Source: Thecamonas trahens ATCC 50062 (lineage: Eukaryota > Apusozoa > Apusomonadida > Apusomonadidae). Taken from it: a DNA stretch of 64,000 nt. The translations under genes were made by a program, and so were the position numbers. Under the pieces are notes generated by a model, which did not search any database, was not told where the DNA came from, and worked only from the letters and a program-made list of their open reading frames with translations. The stretch is from positions 6,159-70,158 of the forward strand of contig NW_013657612.1 in assembly GCF_000142905.1 (NCBI RefSeq). The letters run 5' to 3'. Below are positions 33,401-40,786 of the stretch, in pieces. Each line of letters opens with the position of its first letter. Position 1 is the first letter of the stretch.

Positions 33401-34456
33401 CTGCGCGGCAATCTGCATGTCGCGCATGGCCTCGAGCTGCTGCTTCTCGGCCATCAGCGCCATGTACTGCTCATACAGCGCGTTGGCATCCTCGGGCTCG
33501 GCGTCGTCGTCGAACTCGGCGTCGTCGCCCTGCGCCTGCACCTGCGACTGCAGGGCGGCGAGGTAGGCAGCACCGGCATCGGCACCAGCGGATGCCCCAG
33601 CCTCGGCCTCAGCCTCGACCTCGGCTGCCGCCTCGATCGACGGCACAAGCGTCTCCAGGTAGTTGGCGACGAGTGAAATGGTCTGCTCGTCCTTGTTCGA
33701 CTCGAGCAGCGACTGGAGCTGAGTAAGGTTGTTGCGGTGCTCTTGGAGCTGAGCCAGCTGGCTCTCCAGCGCATCCAACTCGCTTCGCTGCATCGACGAC
33801 TGCTCGCCAAGCGCAGACATATGCGCCACCATAGCCTCGAGGCCCTCGAGGTCATCGGCTGTCGTGCCTGTGGCGCACCGCAGCAGGATCGAGCGAGACG
33901 CAGTGAGAGAGGCGAGAGAGCGAGAGAGCGAGATAGCGAGAGAGCGAGAGTGTGAGAGAGCACACGCGCGGAAAGTTGCATGGTGGTAGCAGTGGTGGTG
34001 GTGGTGGTGGCGGTGGTGGTGGTGGTGGTGGTGGTGGTGGCCGAGTGCGACATTTTTCGAAAGACGGGCGAAGGGCACAAGGCGACATGGCGGGAGGAGG
34101 GGAGGGGTTAGTTGGTGGAGGGGCGTGGGGGGGGGGGTAATGGGGGGAATGAATGGAGGGGGGAAGGGGATGAGGATGTGGGTATGGGGATGGAGAAGAA
34201 CATTCGCACCTTGGAGTACGGCAGAGGGCGTGTTGTAAGCGCTACCAGGGCCAGTACGTCCGGCTGACCGTGGCGGGCTGTGTCGGCCTTGCGGGGTGTG
34301 GTACGAGGTCATTGGGGTAGATTCCAAGGTCATGCTGTGCGTACCTCCGGCGGCTGGACGACTCGCCTGCTGCCGACCAGGCGCAGATCCAGGTGGCGTT
34401 GCCACCATCTGAGAGATGCGCGGCGCTTGCGGCGTAAAGAACGTCCCCTGGCTCAT
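30434..34456 (-). CDS. large coiled-coil protein, possible centriolar-satellite (PCM1-like) type (two exons)
   Basis: Join of 34456-34210 and 33867-30434, 1226 residues after removal of a 342-base intron. The N-terminal exon is Ser/Thr/Pro-rich (MSQGTFFTPQAPRI). Exon 2 begins with coiled coil (LDALESQLAQLQEHRNN, LQSLLESNKDEQ) and has further predicted coiled coils with Gln/Ala-rich linkers (YMALMAEKQQLEAMRDMQ; ELEYHQSRKAALEARRADLL). Near the C terminus is a folded-looking helical block (NHILTNYHVDVYINDALL, then FNDVVRQILEGLFAEFKYTK). The mix of repeated SPAK/Ser-Pro sites, coiled coils and acidic patches resembles PCM1-class centrosomal scaffolds, but I cannot show homology. Its stop lies 29 bases from that of the PH-domain gene. 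Confidence 0.65.
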   Translation of the reverse strand: MSQGTFFTPQAPRISQMVATPPGSAPGRQQASRPAAGGTHSMTLESTPMTSYHTPQGRHSPPRSAGRTGPGSAYNTPSAVLQGANVLLHPHTHILIPFPPPFIPPITPPPTPLHQLTPPLLPPCRLVPFARLSKNVALGHHHHHHHHHRHHHHHHCYHHATFRACALSHSRSLAISLSRSLASLTASRSILLRCATGTTADDLEGLEAMVAHMSALGEQSSMQRSELDALESQLAQLQEHRNNLTQLQSLLESNKDEQTISLVANYLETLVPSIEAAAEVEAEAEAGASAGADAGAAYLAALQSQVQAQGDDAEFDDDAEPEDANALYEQYMALMAEKQQLEAMRDMQIAAQQELRAATAAAEQRQASPSPAKAPRQASAPPPSAAVRRDIFSPAKPRASSQAPPLARSSSQPLTAEDAANMPVEDLAELRKAHLLNLRWLQEQLVNQQASPAKASTAPVTAAAAPAPRREASREELDEDGIYNLLATVQRESSAGGNSVNILDQLAAQWSQLQSQYTQQRKATPPQALSASFAASASASSPAEAPRPARAASHSPSRSAQQAHAPVPGPAFEAQAAEMEALQARIGGLYDMLGATRDDIAAVSGDNVFGAYAAGEDGSVSEADSLSTRFLEDELYASNIKLQDLQLAVSYAKSLSSRAEQKAFFKDFVRYFSDSQESESEAGHGSDARASGVPSGAAAPDVLSLDSAHPAGTADLLATLNAELARAGSYSGGHDDGDDGASSVASVGLDSAVYEAAVQFIVRVEDDPSYVSQLFTLLAQFDTPLLRVRVLASLDRLLHDVTAEAAYLDEHAPKVGAKRHPTDDDELRERSAETRTARKRARKLKKAPPPAKKERPPRTVTFDAPLAAGGTATVDDDPTTTVIRNKIMEEMHALDQINYFIQSVQDSPNKFAVDSPTTPRAVVTSRPVAAAPVAAAAAPAAAAYDYAESVNDDEPSLASEDEGESPEDARFYEATRAERHVSITPEPPTQRPDATGELSAADSATASTSQARAMEDELAAARAELEYHQSRKAALEARRADLLAQQQAIVDMARSAGIDPAALGLDLGEFAGEEAADEAVEQEAQTPAEGDNDGGDGDGDGDDESTTSSMEATMNHILTNYHVDVYINDALLTEFGNLFKALAAMPESGGKFNDVVRQILEGLFAEFKYTKLNRPVDTNEFAAFSDILARYSGMDIAVFEEDVLKDLKDMLFTHLITLSLTDQLADEEATRTQLQAQATAVAHQQRQTSPPAQPSAQTQTQAPAPDNDAANAAGVAIEDVFSLLAAYDQAAAAQSPAENREGPSHDNGSAGQGYPAYSRHLEGFLAGGADGNTDPAAHPN
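33868..34209 (-). other. GT-AG intron without stop codons, length divisible by three
   Basis: 342 bases. The donor is CCAAG|GTGCGAATG and the acceptor is GCGCCACAG|GCACG. Read through, it would add 114 residues, including a run of about 17 His from (CAC)n and Ser/Leu/Arg repeats from GAGAGC-type sequence. This low complexity, the clean splice sites and the GAAAAATGTCGC A-tract inside it argue for an intron. Confidence 0.65.
33985..34040 (+). repeat. GGT trinucleotide repeat inside intron
   Basis: GGT units run nearly uninterrupted at 33985-34040, next to GAGAGC-type repeats at 33909-33960. Both lie in the intron of the coiled-coil gene. Confidence 0.9.
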
Positions 34457-34747
34457 GATGGGAGAGGAGTGGTGCCGTCGCCCTTTGCCTCCTCCTCGCT
34501 GTCTCCCGGCCGGGCGCCAACCGAGTCAGGACCGGCCCGGCGGGCACAGGCATCACTGATGACGGCCTGAAACGTGTTGATCTAGATGGAAGTTACTGAC
34601 CACCTCCAGTAATCATCTCCCTATGCCGCGTAATGTGCACATCCGGTCTCTATCTCGCCAGCTGTGTGGCTGCAGAGCAAGGCCAAGTCGCACGCCCATC
34701 ACCATGATGTGTCGTCTTGTGATTGTACCTTTGTTTGTTTGTATTTG

Positions 34748-35049
34748 TCATCGTTCATTCGTTCGTTCAGCATCATCGTTTATTCGTTCGTTCAATATTG
34801 TCGTTCGTTCAGCATCATCGTTCATTCGTTCGTTCAGTATCATAGTTCGTTCGTTCGTTCAATATCATCGCTCATTCGTTCGTTCGTTCGTTCGTTCTTT
34901 CATTCGTTCGTTCGTTCTTTCATTCGTTCGTTCGTTCGTTCGTTCAGCATCATCGCTCATTCGTTCGTTCAGTATCATCGCTCATTCGTTCGTTCGTTCG
35001 TTCGTTCGTTCGTTCGTTCGTTCGTTCGTTCGTTCGTTCGTTCGTTCAA
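34748..35049 (+). repeat. TTCG tetranucleotide repeat field
   Basis: Arrays of TTCG/CGTT are separated by short interruptions of the type CAGCATCATCG or CAATATCATCG, which are themselves repeated. The longest perfect block is about 34990-35047. All three plus frames read as Ser-Phe-Val-Arg-Ser repeats and are not genes. Confidence 0.9.
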
Positions 35050-35578
35050 TGCCAATCACTCGTTGGTTTACTCAATCACTTCTTGAGCAATAATCGTCGT
35101 ATTCTTGGACATCCCACTTCCTAACGCGTACGTAGCAAATCATACAAATTCAGCAGGGACGAAATCCCTCTGCCCACCCACCCTCTCCCACCGAGAGCAT
35201 GCCACACTTCCAACCACAAAGAACTCCCTACGTGTGTAGATACAGTCATGCTCAACACTGTCATCTACTTTGTTTTCCTGGAAACACACACATGTTCTCT
35301 ATAGCCCCTTGGAAAGTAGCCACCAACCCCCCCCTTCCTCGGTCTCCCCGACTGCTGTCATCACACACTTCCAAACCCTTCCTCCACCCCCTCCCCTACC
35401 CACCCCGCCCCACCCCCTCTACACCCTCTACCCACCTCCACCCTCTCCACCCCCCAGTACCACCCCCACTGCCACCCCCATCCCTCCACCCTCCACCCTC
35501 CACCCTCCACCCCACCCCACCCCCCACCCCCACCACTGTGTGTTTGTCGGTGTCATTTGATTGATTGTTTTCACCATC

Positions 35579-35603
35579 CACCCCCCCCCCCCCCCCCCCC
35601 CCC
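35579..35603 (+). repeat. poly-C tract upstream of RPL12
   Basis: An almost pure run of C, about 95-120 bases before the RPL12 ATG. It parallels the poly-G or poly-C runs in other promoters of this window. Confidence 0.85.
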
Positions 35604-35648
35604 ACCACACACATACTCACACAGAACACAGTCGTTTAGGTGCACCCG

Positions 35649-35660
35649 TCAAAAAAGGTC
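35649..35660 (+). promoter_or_regulatory. A-tract core-promoter candidate TCAAAAAAGGTC
   Basis: It lies 40-50 bases upstream of the RPL12 ATG. Near-copies are at 25-36 (TCAAAAAAGATC), 40621-40631 (CAAAAAAGATC, upstream of the HECT gene), 58533-58544 (CAAAAAATCTGG) and 9815-9825. Position and recurrence suggest an initiator-like element. Confidence 0.45.
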
Positions 35661-35699
35661 GTTTGAACCCTTCATCCATCCACACCTCATTTGAGCAAC

Positions 35700-36182
35700 A
35701 TGGCTTCTGCTGATCCCATTGAGATTTGCCTGCGCGTTACCGGCGGTGAGGTCGGTGCTGCTGCTGCCCTGGCCCCCAAGGTCGGTCCCCTCGGTCTGTC
35801 GCCCAAGCGCGTCGGTGAGGACATCGCCAAGGCCACCGGCGACTGGAAGGGTCTCCGCGTCACCGTCAAGCTGACCGTCATCAACCGCAAGGCCACCGTG
35901 TCTGTTGTTCCGTCGGCTGCCGCCCTTATCATCCGCGCCCTCGACGAGCCGATCCGTGACCGCAAGAAGGAGGAGATCAAGCACGATGGTGACCTCTCGC
36001 TCGATGCCATCATGGACATTGCCCGCCAGATGCGCCACCGCTCGCTCGCCCGCCAGTTCTCCGGCACTGTCAAGGAGATCCTCGGCACCGCCGTCTCTGT
36101 CGGCTGCACCGTTGACGGTGAGGACCCGCGTGACATCCAGGCCGCCATCGACTCTGGCGAGATCGAGATCCCCGAGGAGTAA
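35700..36182 (+). CDS. RPL12: 60S ribosomal protein L12 (uL11)
   Basis: 160 residues, like the 165 of human RPL12. The ATG at 35700 starts [19 protein letters not shown]. Diagnostic segments are [58 protein letters not shown] and SVGCTVDG. The protein binds 28S rRNA at the GTPase-associated centre of the large ribosomal subunit, beside the P-stalk. The gene has no intron. Codon choice is biased strongly to C-ending codons, as expected for a highly expressed gene. Its stop lies 137 bases from that of the convergent BRCT gene. Confidence 0.97.
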   Translation: MASADPIEICLRVTGGEVGAAAALAPKVGPLGLSPKRVGEDIAKATGDWKGLRVTVKLTVINRKATVSVVPSAAALIIRALDEPIRDRKKEEIKHDGDLSLDAIMDIARQMRHRSLARQFSGTVKEILGTAVSVGCTVDGEDPRDIQAAIDSGEIEIPEE

Positions 36183-36319
36183 GCTCCGGCTAGTGTCGGC
36201 GGTTGCCGCTCGCCTGTCGGCCCCGTCCAGGCGTTTGACTACGACTGCGCTCGGGTGTCCGGCTCGATGATGTAAACAGTTGGCATATTCTCAGTTTAGG
36301 TTGCACAGCATGGGCGCGA

Positions 36320-39300
36320 TCACTGCCGCCGCGAGCGCGAGGTGCGGCGAGCGGGTGTGGAGCTCTTCGCGCGCTTGGATGCGCGCGGGTTGGCGGCTGT
36401 GGCGCCAGTCGCGGAACGCTTGCGCTTGCCGGGTGTGGGCGGTGCCGCGTCGAGCTCGATAAAGTACTTTGCGGCGTCGACGTTATTCTTGGAGCAGAGG
36501 AGATCGACAAAGTACGACTTGGAGACGAGCGGGATGCCGGCGTCAACGAGGCTGTAGAGGTGCGGGATGAGGTCGGGCGACTTGGTGGCGACGTCGGGAG
36601 CGACGATGGCGATCGAGGCAGCGCTGCGGGTGCGGGCTGAGACCGGGGTCGTGACAGCGAGGACCGAGCCGCCGCCGGCCTCGATGACCGAGCGCGGGAG
36701 GCAACCGCCGAGAATGATGACCGACATGCCAACAAACGGGCCGGGCTCGCCGTCCTGGCGATGCTTGCGCCAGTATGCCGGCGCGCCGCGCCAGATGCCT
36801 GAGGCGCGGACGACGGCGTTGCCGGCGTACTCGTAGTCGACAAAGTCGGTGAGGAGCTCTCCGGCGGAAACCGAGGCGGCAATGTACGACGGCTTGATCA
36901 TCCACACACCGGCAGCAAGGCCGGAGAGGAACTTGGCGGTAGTGGCGATCTTGGGCAGGACAATGTGGGTGGCTGTTGCGTCGTAGTCATGGGTCGGCGG
37001 AATGACCGACGCGCCGAGCGCGGTGAGCTTGTTTGCCTGCGCCTGTTGCTCATCCGACGTGCCGCAGAGCAGAAAGCGCAGTTTGCACGCCGGGTCGACG
37101 ACACCGACGCCTTGCGCTCCAGTAGCGACGGCGCGCGCTTGGCGTCGAGCGACGGCAGGGTGGAGAATGATGGAGGCGGCGGGTTGGTTGATGGCGAGGC
37201 GGCTCCTTCGGCCTTGGAGGATGCTTCGGTCTCCTCGCTCTTGGCGGGTGTCGCTTTCTTGGCCTTGGCGACCGCTGCAGCCTCCTTGGCCTTGGCGGCC
37301 GCTGCAGCCTCTTTCTTGGCCTTGGCGGCGGCTTCTTTCTTGGCCTTGGCGGCCGCTGCAGCCTCTTTCTTGGCCTTGGCGGCGGCTTCTTTCTTGGCCT
37401 TGGCGGCCGCTGCAGCCTCTTTCTTGGCCTTGGCGGCGGCTTCTTTCTTGGCCTTAGAGTCCGCTGCAGCCTCCTCCTTGGCCTTTGCGGCAGCCTCCTT
37501 CTTGGCCTTTGTGGCCGCTGCAGCCTCCTGCTTGGCCTTGGCAGCCGCTGCAGCCTCCTGCTTGGCCTTTGCGGCAGCCTCCTTCTTGGCCTTGGCAGCC
37601 GCTGCAGCCTCGGCGTCCTCCTTGGCCTTGGCAGCCGCTGCAGCCTCGGCCTCCTCCTTGGCCTTGACAGCCGCTGCAGCTTCGGCCTCCTCCTTGGCCT
37701 TGGCAGCCGCTGCAGCCTCGGCCTCCTCCTTGGCCTTGGCAGCCGCTGCAGCCTCGGCCTCCTCCTTGGCCTTGGCAGCCGCTGCAGCCTCGGCCTCCTC
37801 CTTGGCCTTGGCAGCCGCTGCAGCCTCTTCGTCAATCTCAGAGGCCGCTTCGCCACCCTCCTTTCTCTTTGCCACGACAGCCTCGGCAGCAAGCGCACCA
37901 GAAACAGTTCTGGTAGCAGCGCGCTGGTCGGCGCTAACCGGCCCGCTTGACGTCGGCTCGGTCGTCGAGTAGCCAGATGCCAGTGTCGGGTACGGGGCGA
38001 GTGAGAGCGCCGCGCGGACAGATGGCGGGCCCGTCGAGGCGGTGCCGTCAGCGGCCACATCCATTGGCTCCGGCATTGGCTCCGGCACCTCGGGCACAGC
38101 CGCGTCTGGATCCTCGTTCTCGACTTGCGACGAAAAGTTGCTAATGGTCTTTCGCTCAATGTCGTCAAGCACGCTCTGGTCGAGCGTCGTATACGGCGCC
38201 GTGTCGACGAGCGTCCAGCTAGAAAAGACCTTCTCGATCCAAAAGTGCGAGACGACTGTGACGCCCCAGCTGACGGCCGACGTGTACTTTTCGCCCACAG
38301 GCTCAGCCGCAATGAGATGCGTGTGGTCCGCCGAGAGCTCCGACGTGTACTTCGCCCCGATCGCCACGATCATGTCGCGGACGTCCTTGCGCAGGTCGCC
38401 GGCGTACCGTGTGATGGCAATCCGCAGATTGCCAGCGTTGGGAATGGCGTCGTGTGAGACAACAGGATAGTACAGCGGCTTAAGTGTGGGCGGCAGCATC
38501 TGCCATACCTGCGAGCAGTCGTGGACCCAGAACTTGGTCACAATCGTCAGGCCGTCCGCCACCGCGCGCTGGTACTCGGGTGACGACTGAGCCACACAGA
38601 GCAGGTGCGTTGCAGACGGCGAGTACTCGGCAAGCACCCGGGCACCCATCGTCTCCAGTGACTCGGCGTACGACGCACGCTCGGCCTCGTCGTCCTCTGT
38701 AAGGCAAAACGTCGTCCCCGCAAGCAGGAGCGTCACGTCGGAGAACGTCGAGTCGACCGAAAACAACGACGACGCCTGCGTTCCAGACTTGCCTGTCGAC
38801 TGCGGTGTGAGCGTCATCGACGACGCCAGCTGCGACTGGATCATCCGCGCTAGCGAGAGCTTCTGCGAGTCGAGCAGCTCTGCCAGCGACGCCGCCACCA
38901 CGTACCCGTGCAGCGGGAGAAGCGTGTGCGCCGCCACAGAGTCCAGCAGCCACTCAACCATCAGCATCGGTATGCCGTTCTCCTTGGCAAACTTGTACTT
39001 GGCACCCATCGGCCGGTGGATGAGCAGCACCTGCGTGTCCGCCGTCAGCATCCCATCGTATTGCCCGCCAAGCGCCTCTATCAGCTTGACCAGTCCCTGC
39101 CGCACTTTGCGTGGAACCTGCGAGGTGCAAAACTGGATGTTGTTCAGCATCAGCGCCAGCGACTGATTCGTCCCAGCCACCGTCGCGCCCTTGGCCACCT
39201 CGTTCTGCAGCGAGATCAGGAGCTCGCCCGCAGCAGCAGCATGATAGCTCGAGACTTTCAAATAGCGGTCGACCGAAGCAGCTTGACCCAGCGGTGGAAG

Positions 39301-39561
39301 CGATCCCGAGCGAACTGCCTCGATGACCCATGACGGCGAGACGAGCGCAATCGAGTCTTTGAGTGCCTGCGGAACAGAGTATGACTTGTCACTGGCTACC
39401 ACATGGCTAACTGAAGGCGAGAGTGTTGCCGCCCACTCGCCGCCGCCCAGCACCACATACGCCCGGACAAGCTGGCTCACCGCCAGCGCATCGTCATTGC
39501 CAGGCCCAGCATGGCAGTGGAAGGTAAGTCCTTCAAACACATCCCGTCGGCCAGAGCTCAT
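36320..39561 (-). CDS. multi-BRCT protein of PTIP/Rtt107 type (one frameshift)
   Basis: About 1080 residues, with one missing base near 37110. ATG 39561 gives MSSGRRDVFEGLTFHC. Four BRCT repeats fill the N-terminal half. They lie at about 5-95 (VVLGGGEW, SHVVASDK, VSPSWVIEAV), 130-220 (LGGQYDGM, VEWLLDSV), 275-375 (METMGARVLAEYSPSATHLL-type core) and 385-470 (IGAKYTSELSADHTHLIAA, FWIEKVF). A long Ala/Lys/Glu repeat (about 577-770) follows, probably a single alpha-helix. After the frame break come one or two further BRCT repeats (LRFLLCGTSDEQ, ALGASVIPP, THIVLPK, then SVIILGGCLPRSVIEAGGG) and a basic tail with nuclear-localisation motifs (GKRKRS, SKRAKS). BRCT scaffolds of this layout bind phosphorylated chromatin or repair proteins. 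The exact orthologue is uncertain. Confidence 0.75.
37075..37130 (-). other. frame break between helical repeat and C-terminal BRCT
   Basis: The main frame reads LDAKRAPSLLERK and then leads to a shadow with a stop at 36898. The -1 frame reads GVGVVDPACKLRFLLCGTSDE and continues through BRCT sequence to the stop at 36320. An extra G in AAGG (CC at 37110-37111 on the plus strand) would join them. Confidence 0.6.
37255..37830 (-). repeat. 36-bp in-frame tandem repeat (Ala/Lys/Glu helix)
   Basis: About 16 degenerate copies of a 36-bp or 30-bp unit encode AAAAAKAKEEAE or AAAAKAKKEA. The 5' (N-terminal) copies are nearly identical; the C-terminal copies carry KK in place of EE and are shorter. 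The frame is preserved throughout. Confidence 0.9.
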
Positions 39562-39591
39562 CTCCTTGCCAGAGGGAGAGGGAGTGTGTGA

Positions 39592-39625
39592 GGGGGGGGG
39601 TGGGGGGGGGGGTTGGGGGGGGGGG

Positions 39626-39662
<37 letters not shown>
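39592..39662 (+). repeat. poly-G followed by (GA)n microsatellite
   Basis: G8-T-G10-TT-G12, then AGGGC and about 15 GA units, running directly into the gap. The same order (G run, GCGAGAGA) recurs at 40037-40077. Confidence 0.9.
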
Positions 39663-39663
39663 T

Positions 39664-39763
39664 NNNNNNNNNNNNNNNNNNNNNNNNNNNNNNNNNNNNN
39701 NNNNNNNNNNNNNNNNNNNNNNNNNNNNNNNNNNNNNNNNNNNNNNNNNNNNNNNNNNNNNNN
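39664..39763. other. assembly gap (100 N)
   Basis: A placeholder of exactly 100 N after a GA microsatellite. It may hide the promoter of the BRCT gene. Confidence 0.95.
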
Positions 39764-40036
39764 AACGCGACATCCTCTGACCCCTTTAGAACGAGCCTAG
39801 TTACAGTAGCGCAAACAAATGCACGCCAAAGACAGGGAAGTTGTATAGCGCAAGGGAAGGCCGCCTGGCAAGTTGTGTGCTGGGCAAGGATGACGCAGCG
39901 CGCAGCCTGAAGCGGAGACTCCGCCCCCTAGTACCGGGGCAGGCAGGTTCTTACCAATCATCGCCGCCCGAGAATTCCTCTTCAGGACACAGGGCGATGA
40001 GATTGATGAAGCCCCCAACTACGTGGGGGTTGGTTT

Positions 40037-40045
40037 CGGGGGGGG

Positions 40046-40077
<32 letters not shown>
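40037..40077 (+). repeat. second poly-G plus (GA)n microsatellite
   Basis: A run of G then GCGAGAGAGA and about 14 GA units, repeating the arrangement left of the gap. Confidence 0.9.
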
Positions 40078-40079
<2 letters not shown>

Positions 40080-40620
40080 GGTCAGCTCGTCGCAGTCCTG
40101 GTCGCCCCCACCCTGTCGTGTCTCGTCCGACACAGGACCGACCGACCGTCTCCCCTTCTACGACCTAAACTCGTCAGCATTTCGCAATCAAGCCAGATTC
40201 GGTAAGGGACGTTTTCCCCGCACAGACTTGAAGTTGGGTTAATTAAAGGGGCGGCCGCCTCGCCTTTGCACTCATCTATCACCACTCCTATGCTTCCTAC
40301 TTTCTCCATCCTATCATCTCCCTTTACATTTCCGTCCGTCATCTACAGTTTCATGTCTCTCCTGTCCTTCTTGTCTTTGCCATCGTACCGCCACGTGCAA
40401 CGTAGGCGAGAAAAAAACAAGTCTGCCTCTTGTTCGAAGGGACCATGACCAGGGCTGTCTTGATGGGTTGTGTGAGGGTAGTAGAGCAGAGAGAAACAAA
40501 ACTGTGTGATTGTAAGTGTAAGCATGTTAGTATAGAAGGTAGATCAGGGTTTGGTGGATGCGGTAGAAGTGGTATTGAGGGGGGGGAGGCGCGGGGTTAG
40601 GGGTTGGTCTCCGCCATCAC

Positions 40621-40631
40621 CAAAAAAGATC
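40621..40631 (+). promoter_or_regulatory. A-tract element CAAAAAAGATC upstream of HECT gene
   Basis: It lies 156 bases before the HECT-gene ATG and matches the element before RPL12. A C14-ACCCCC run follows at about 40691-40710. Confidence 0.4.
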
Positions 40632-40786
40632 ATCCGCATTCTCGCTCCGCTTCCGGCGTGTGTTCAGTGCGGTGGATACTCGTGGCACGCTACCCCCCCC
40701 CCCCCACCCCCGCTCAGCCACGACCGTACCACCACCACAGCTAAACCCACGCCTCTCTCGTTCTCTCTCCAAGTCTTCGAGTCGCC

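Larger units (their letters stand above)
34457..35699. other. 1.2-kb repeat-rich intergenic region before RPL12
   Basis: A divergent spacer of unusually low GC for the window. It has, in order, a mixed-complexity part (34457-34740), a TTCG tetranucleotide field (34748-35049), AT-balanced unique sequence (35050-35320), C-rich CACCC/CCTCCAC repeats (35320-35540) and a C run (35579-35603) before the RPL12 start region. Apparent Ser/Phe/Arg ORFs are translations of the tetranucleotide. No RNA gene is recognised. Confidence 0.6.
39562..40786. other. 1.2-kb divergent intergenic region with gap and unique island
   Basis: This spacer between the BRCT gene (minus) and the HECT gene (plus) contains G runs and a GA microsatellite (39592-39662), a gap (39664-39763), a unique island of balanced composition (39764-40036), a second G-run plus GA microsatellite (40037-40077), adjacent TTAATTAA and GCGGCCGC sites (40239-40258), and T/C-rich then G-rich DNA up to the HECT start. 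No ORF with a recognisable domain is present. Confidence 0.5.

Noticed and set aside
34664-35093. ORFs of about 140-156 residues rich in Ser, Phe, Val and Arg
   Set aside because: All frames are translations of the TTCG tetranucleotide repeat.
39840-39915. Possible U6-like snRNA (GCAAGGATGAC and GACAGGGAAG resemble parts of U6)
   Set aside because: Spacing between the two parts is far too long, the ACAGAGA and AGC triad are not intact, and no terminal T run follows.
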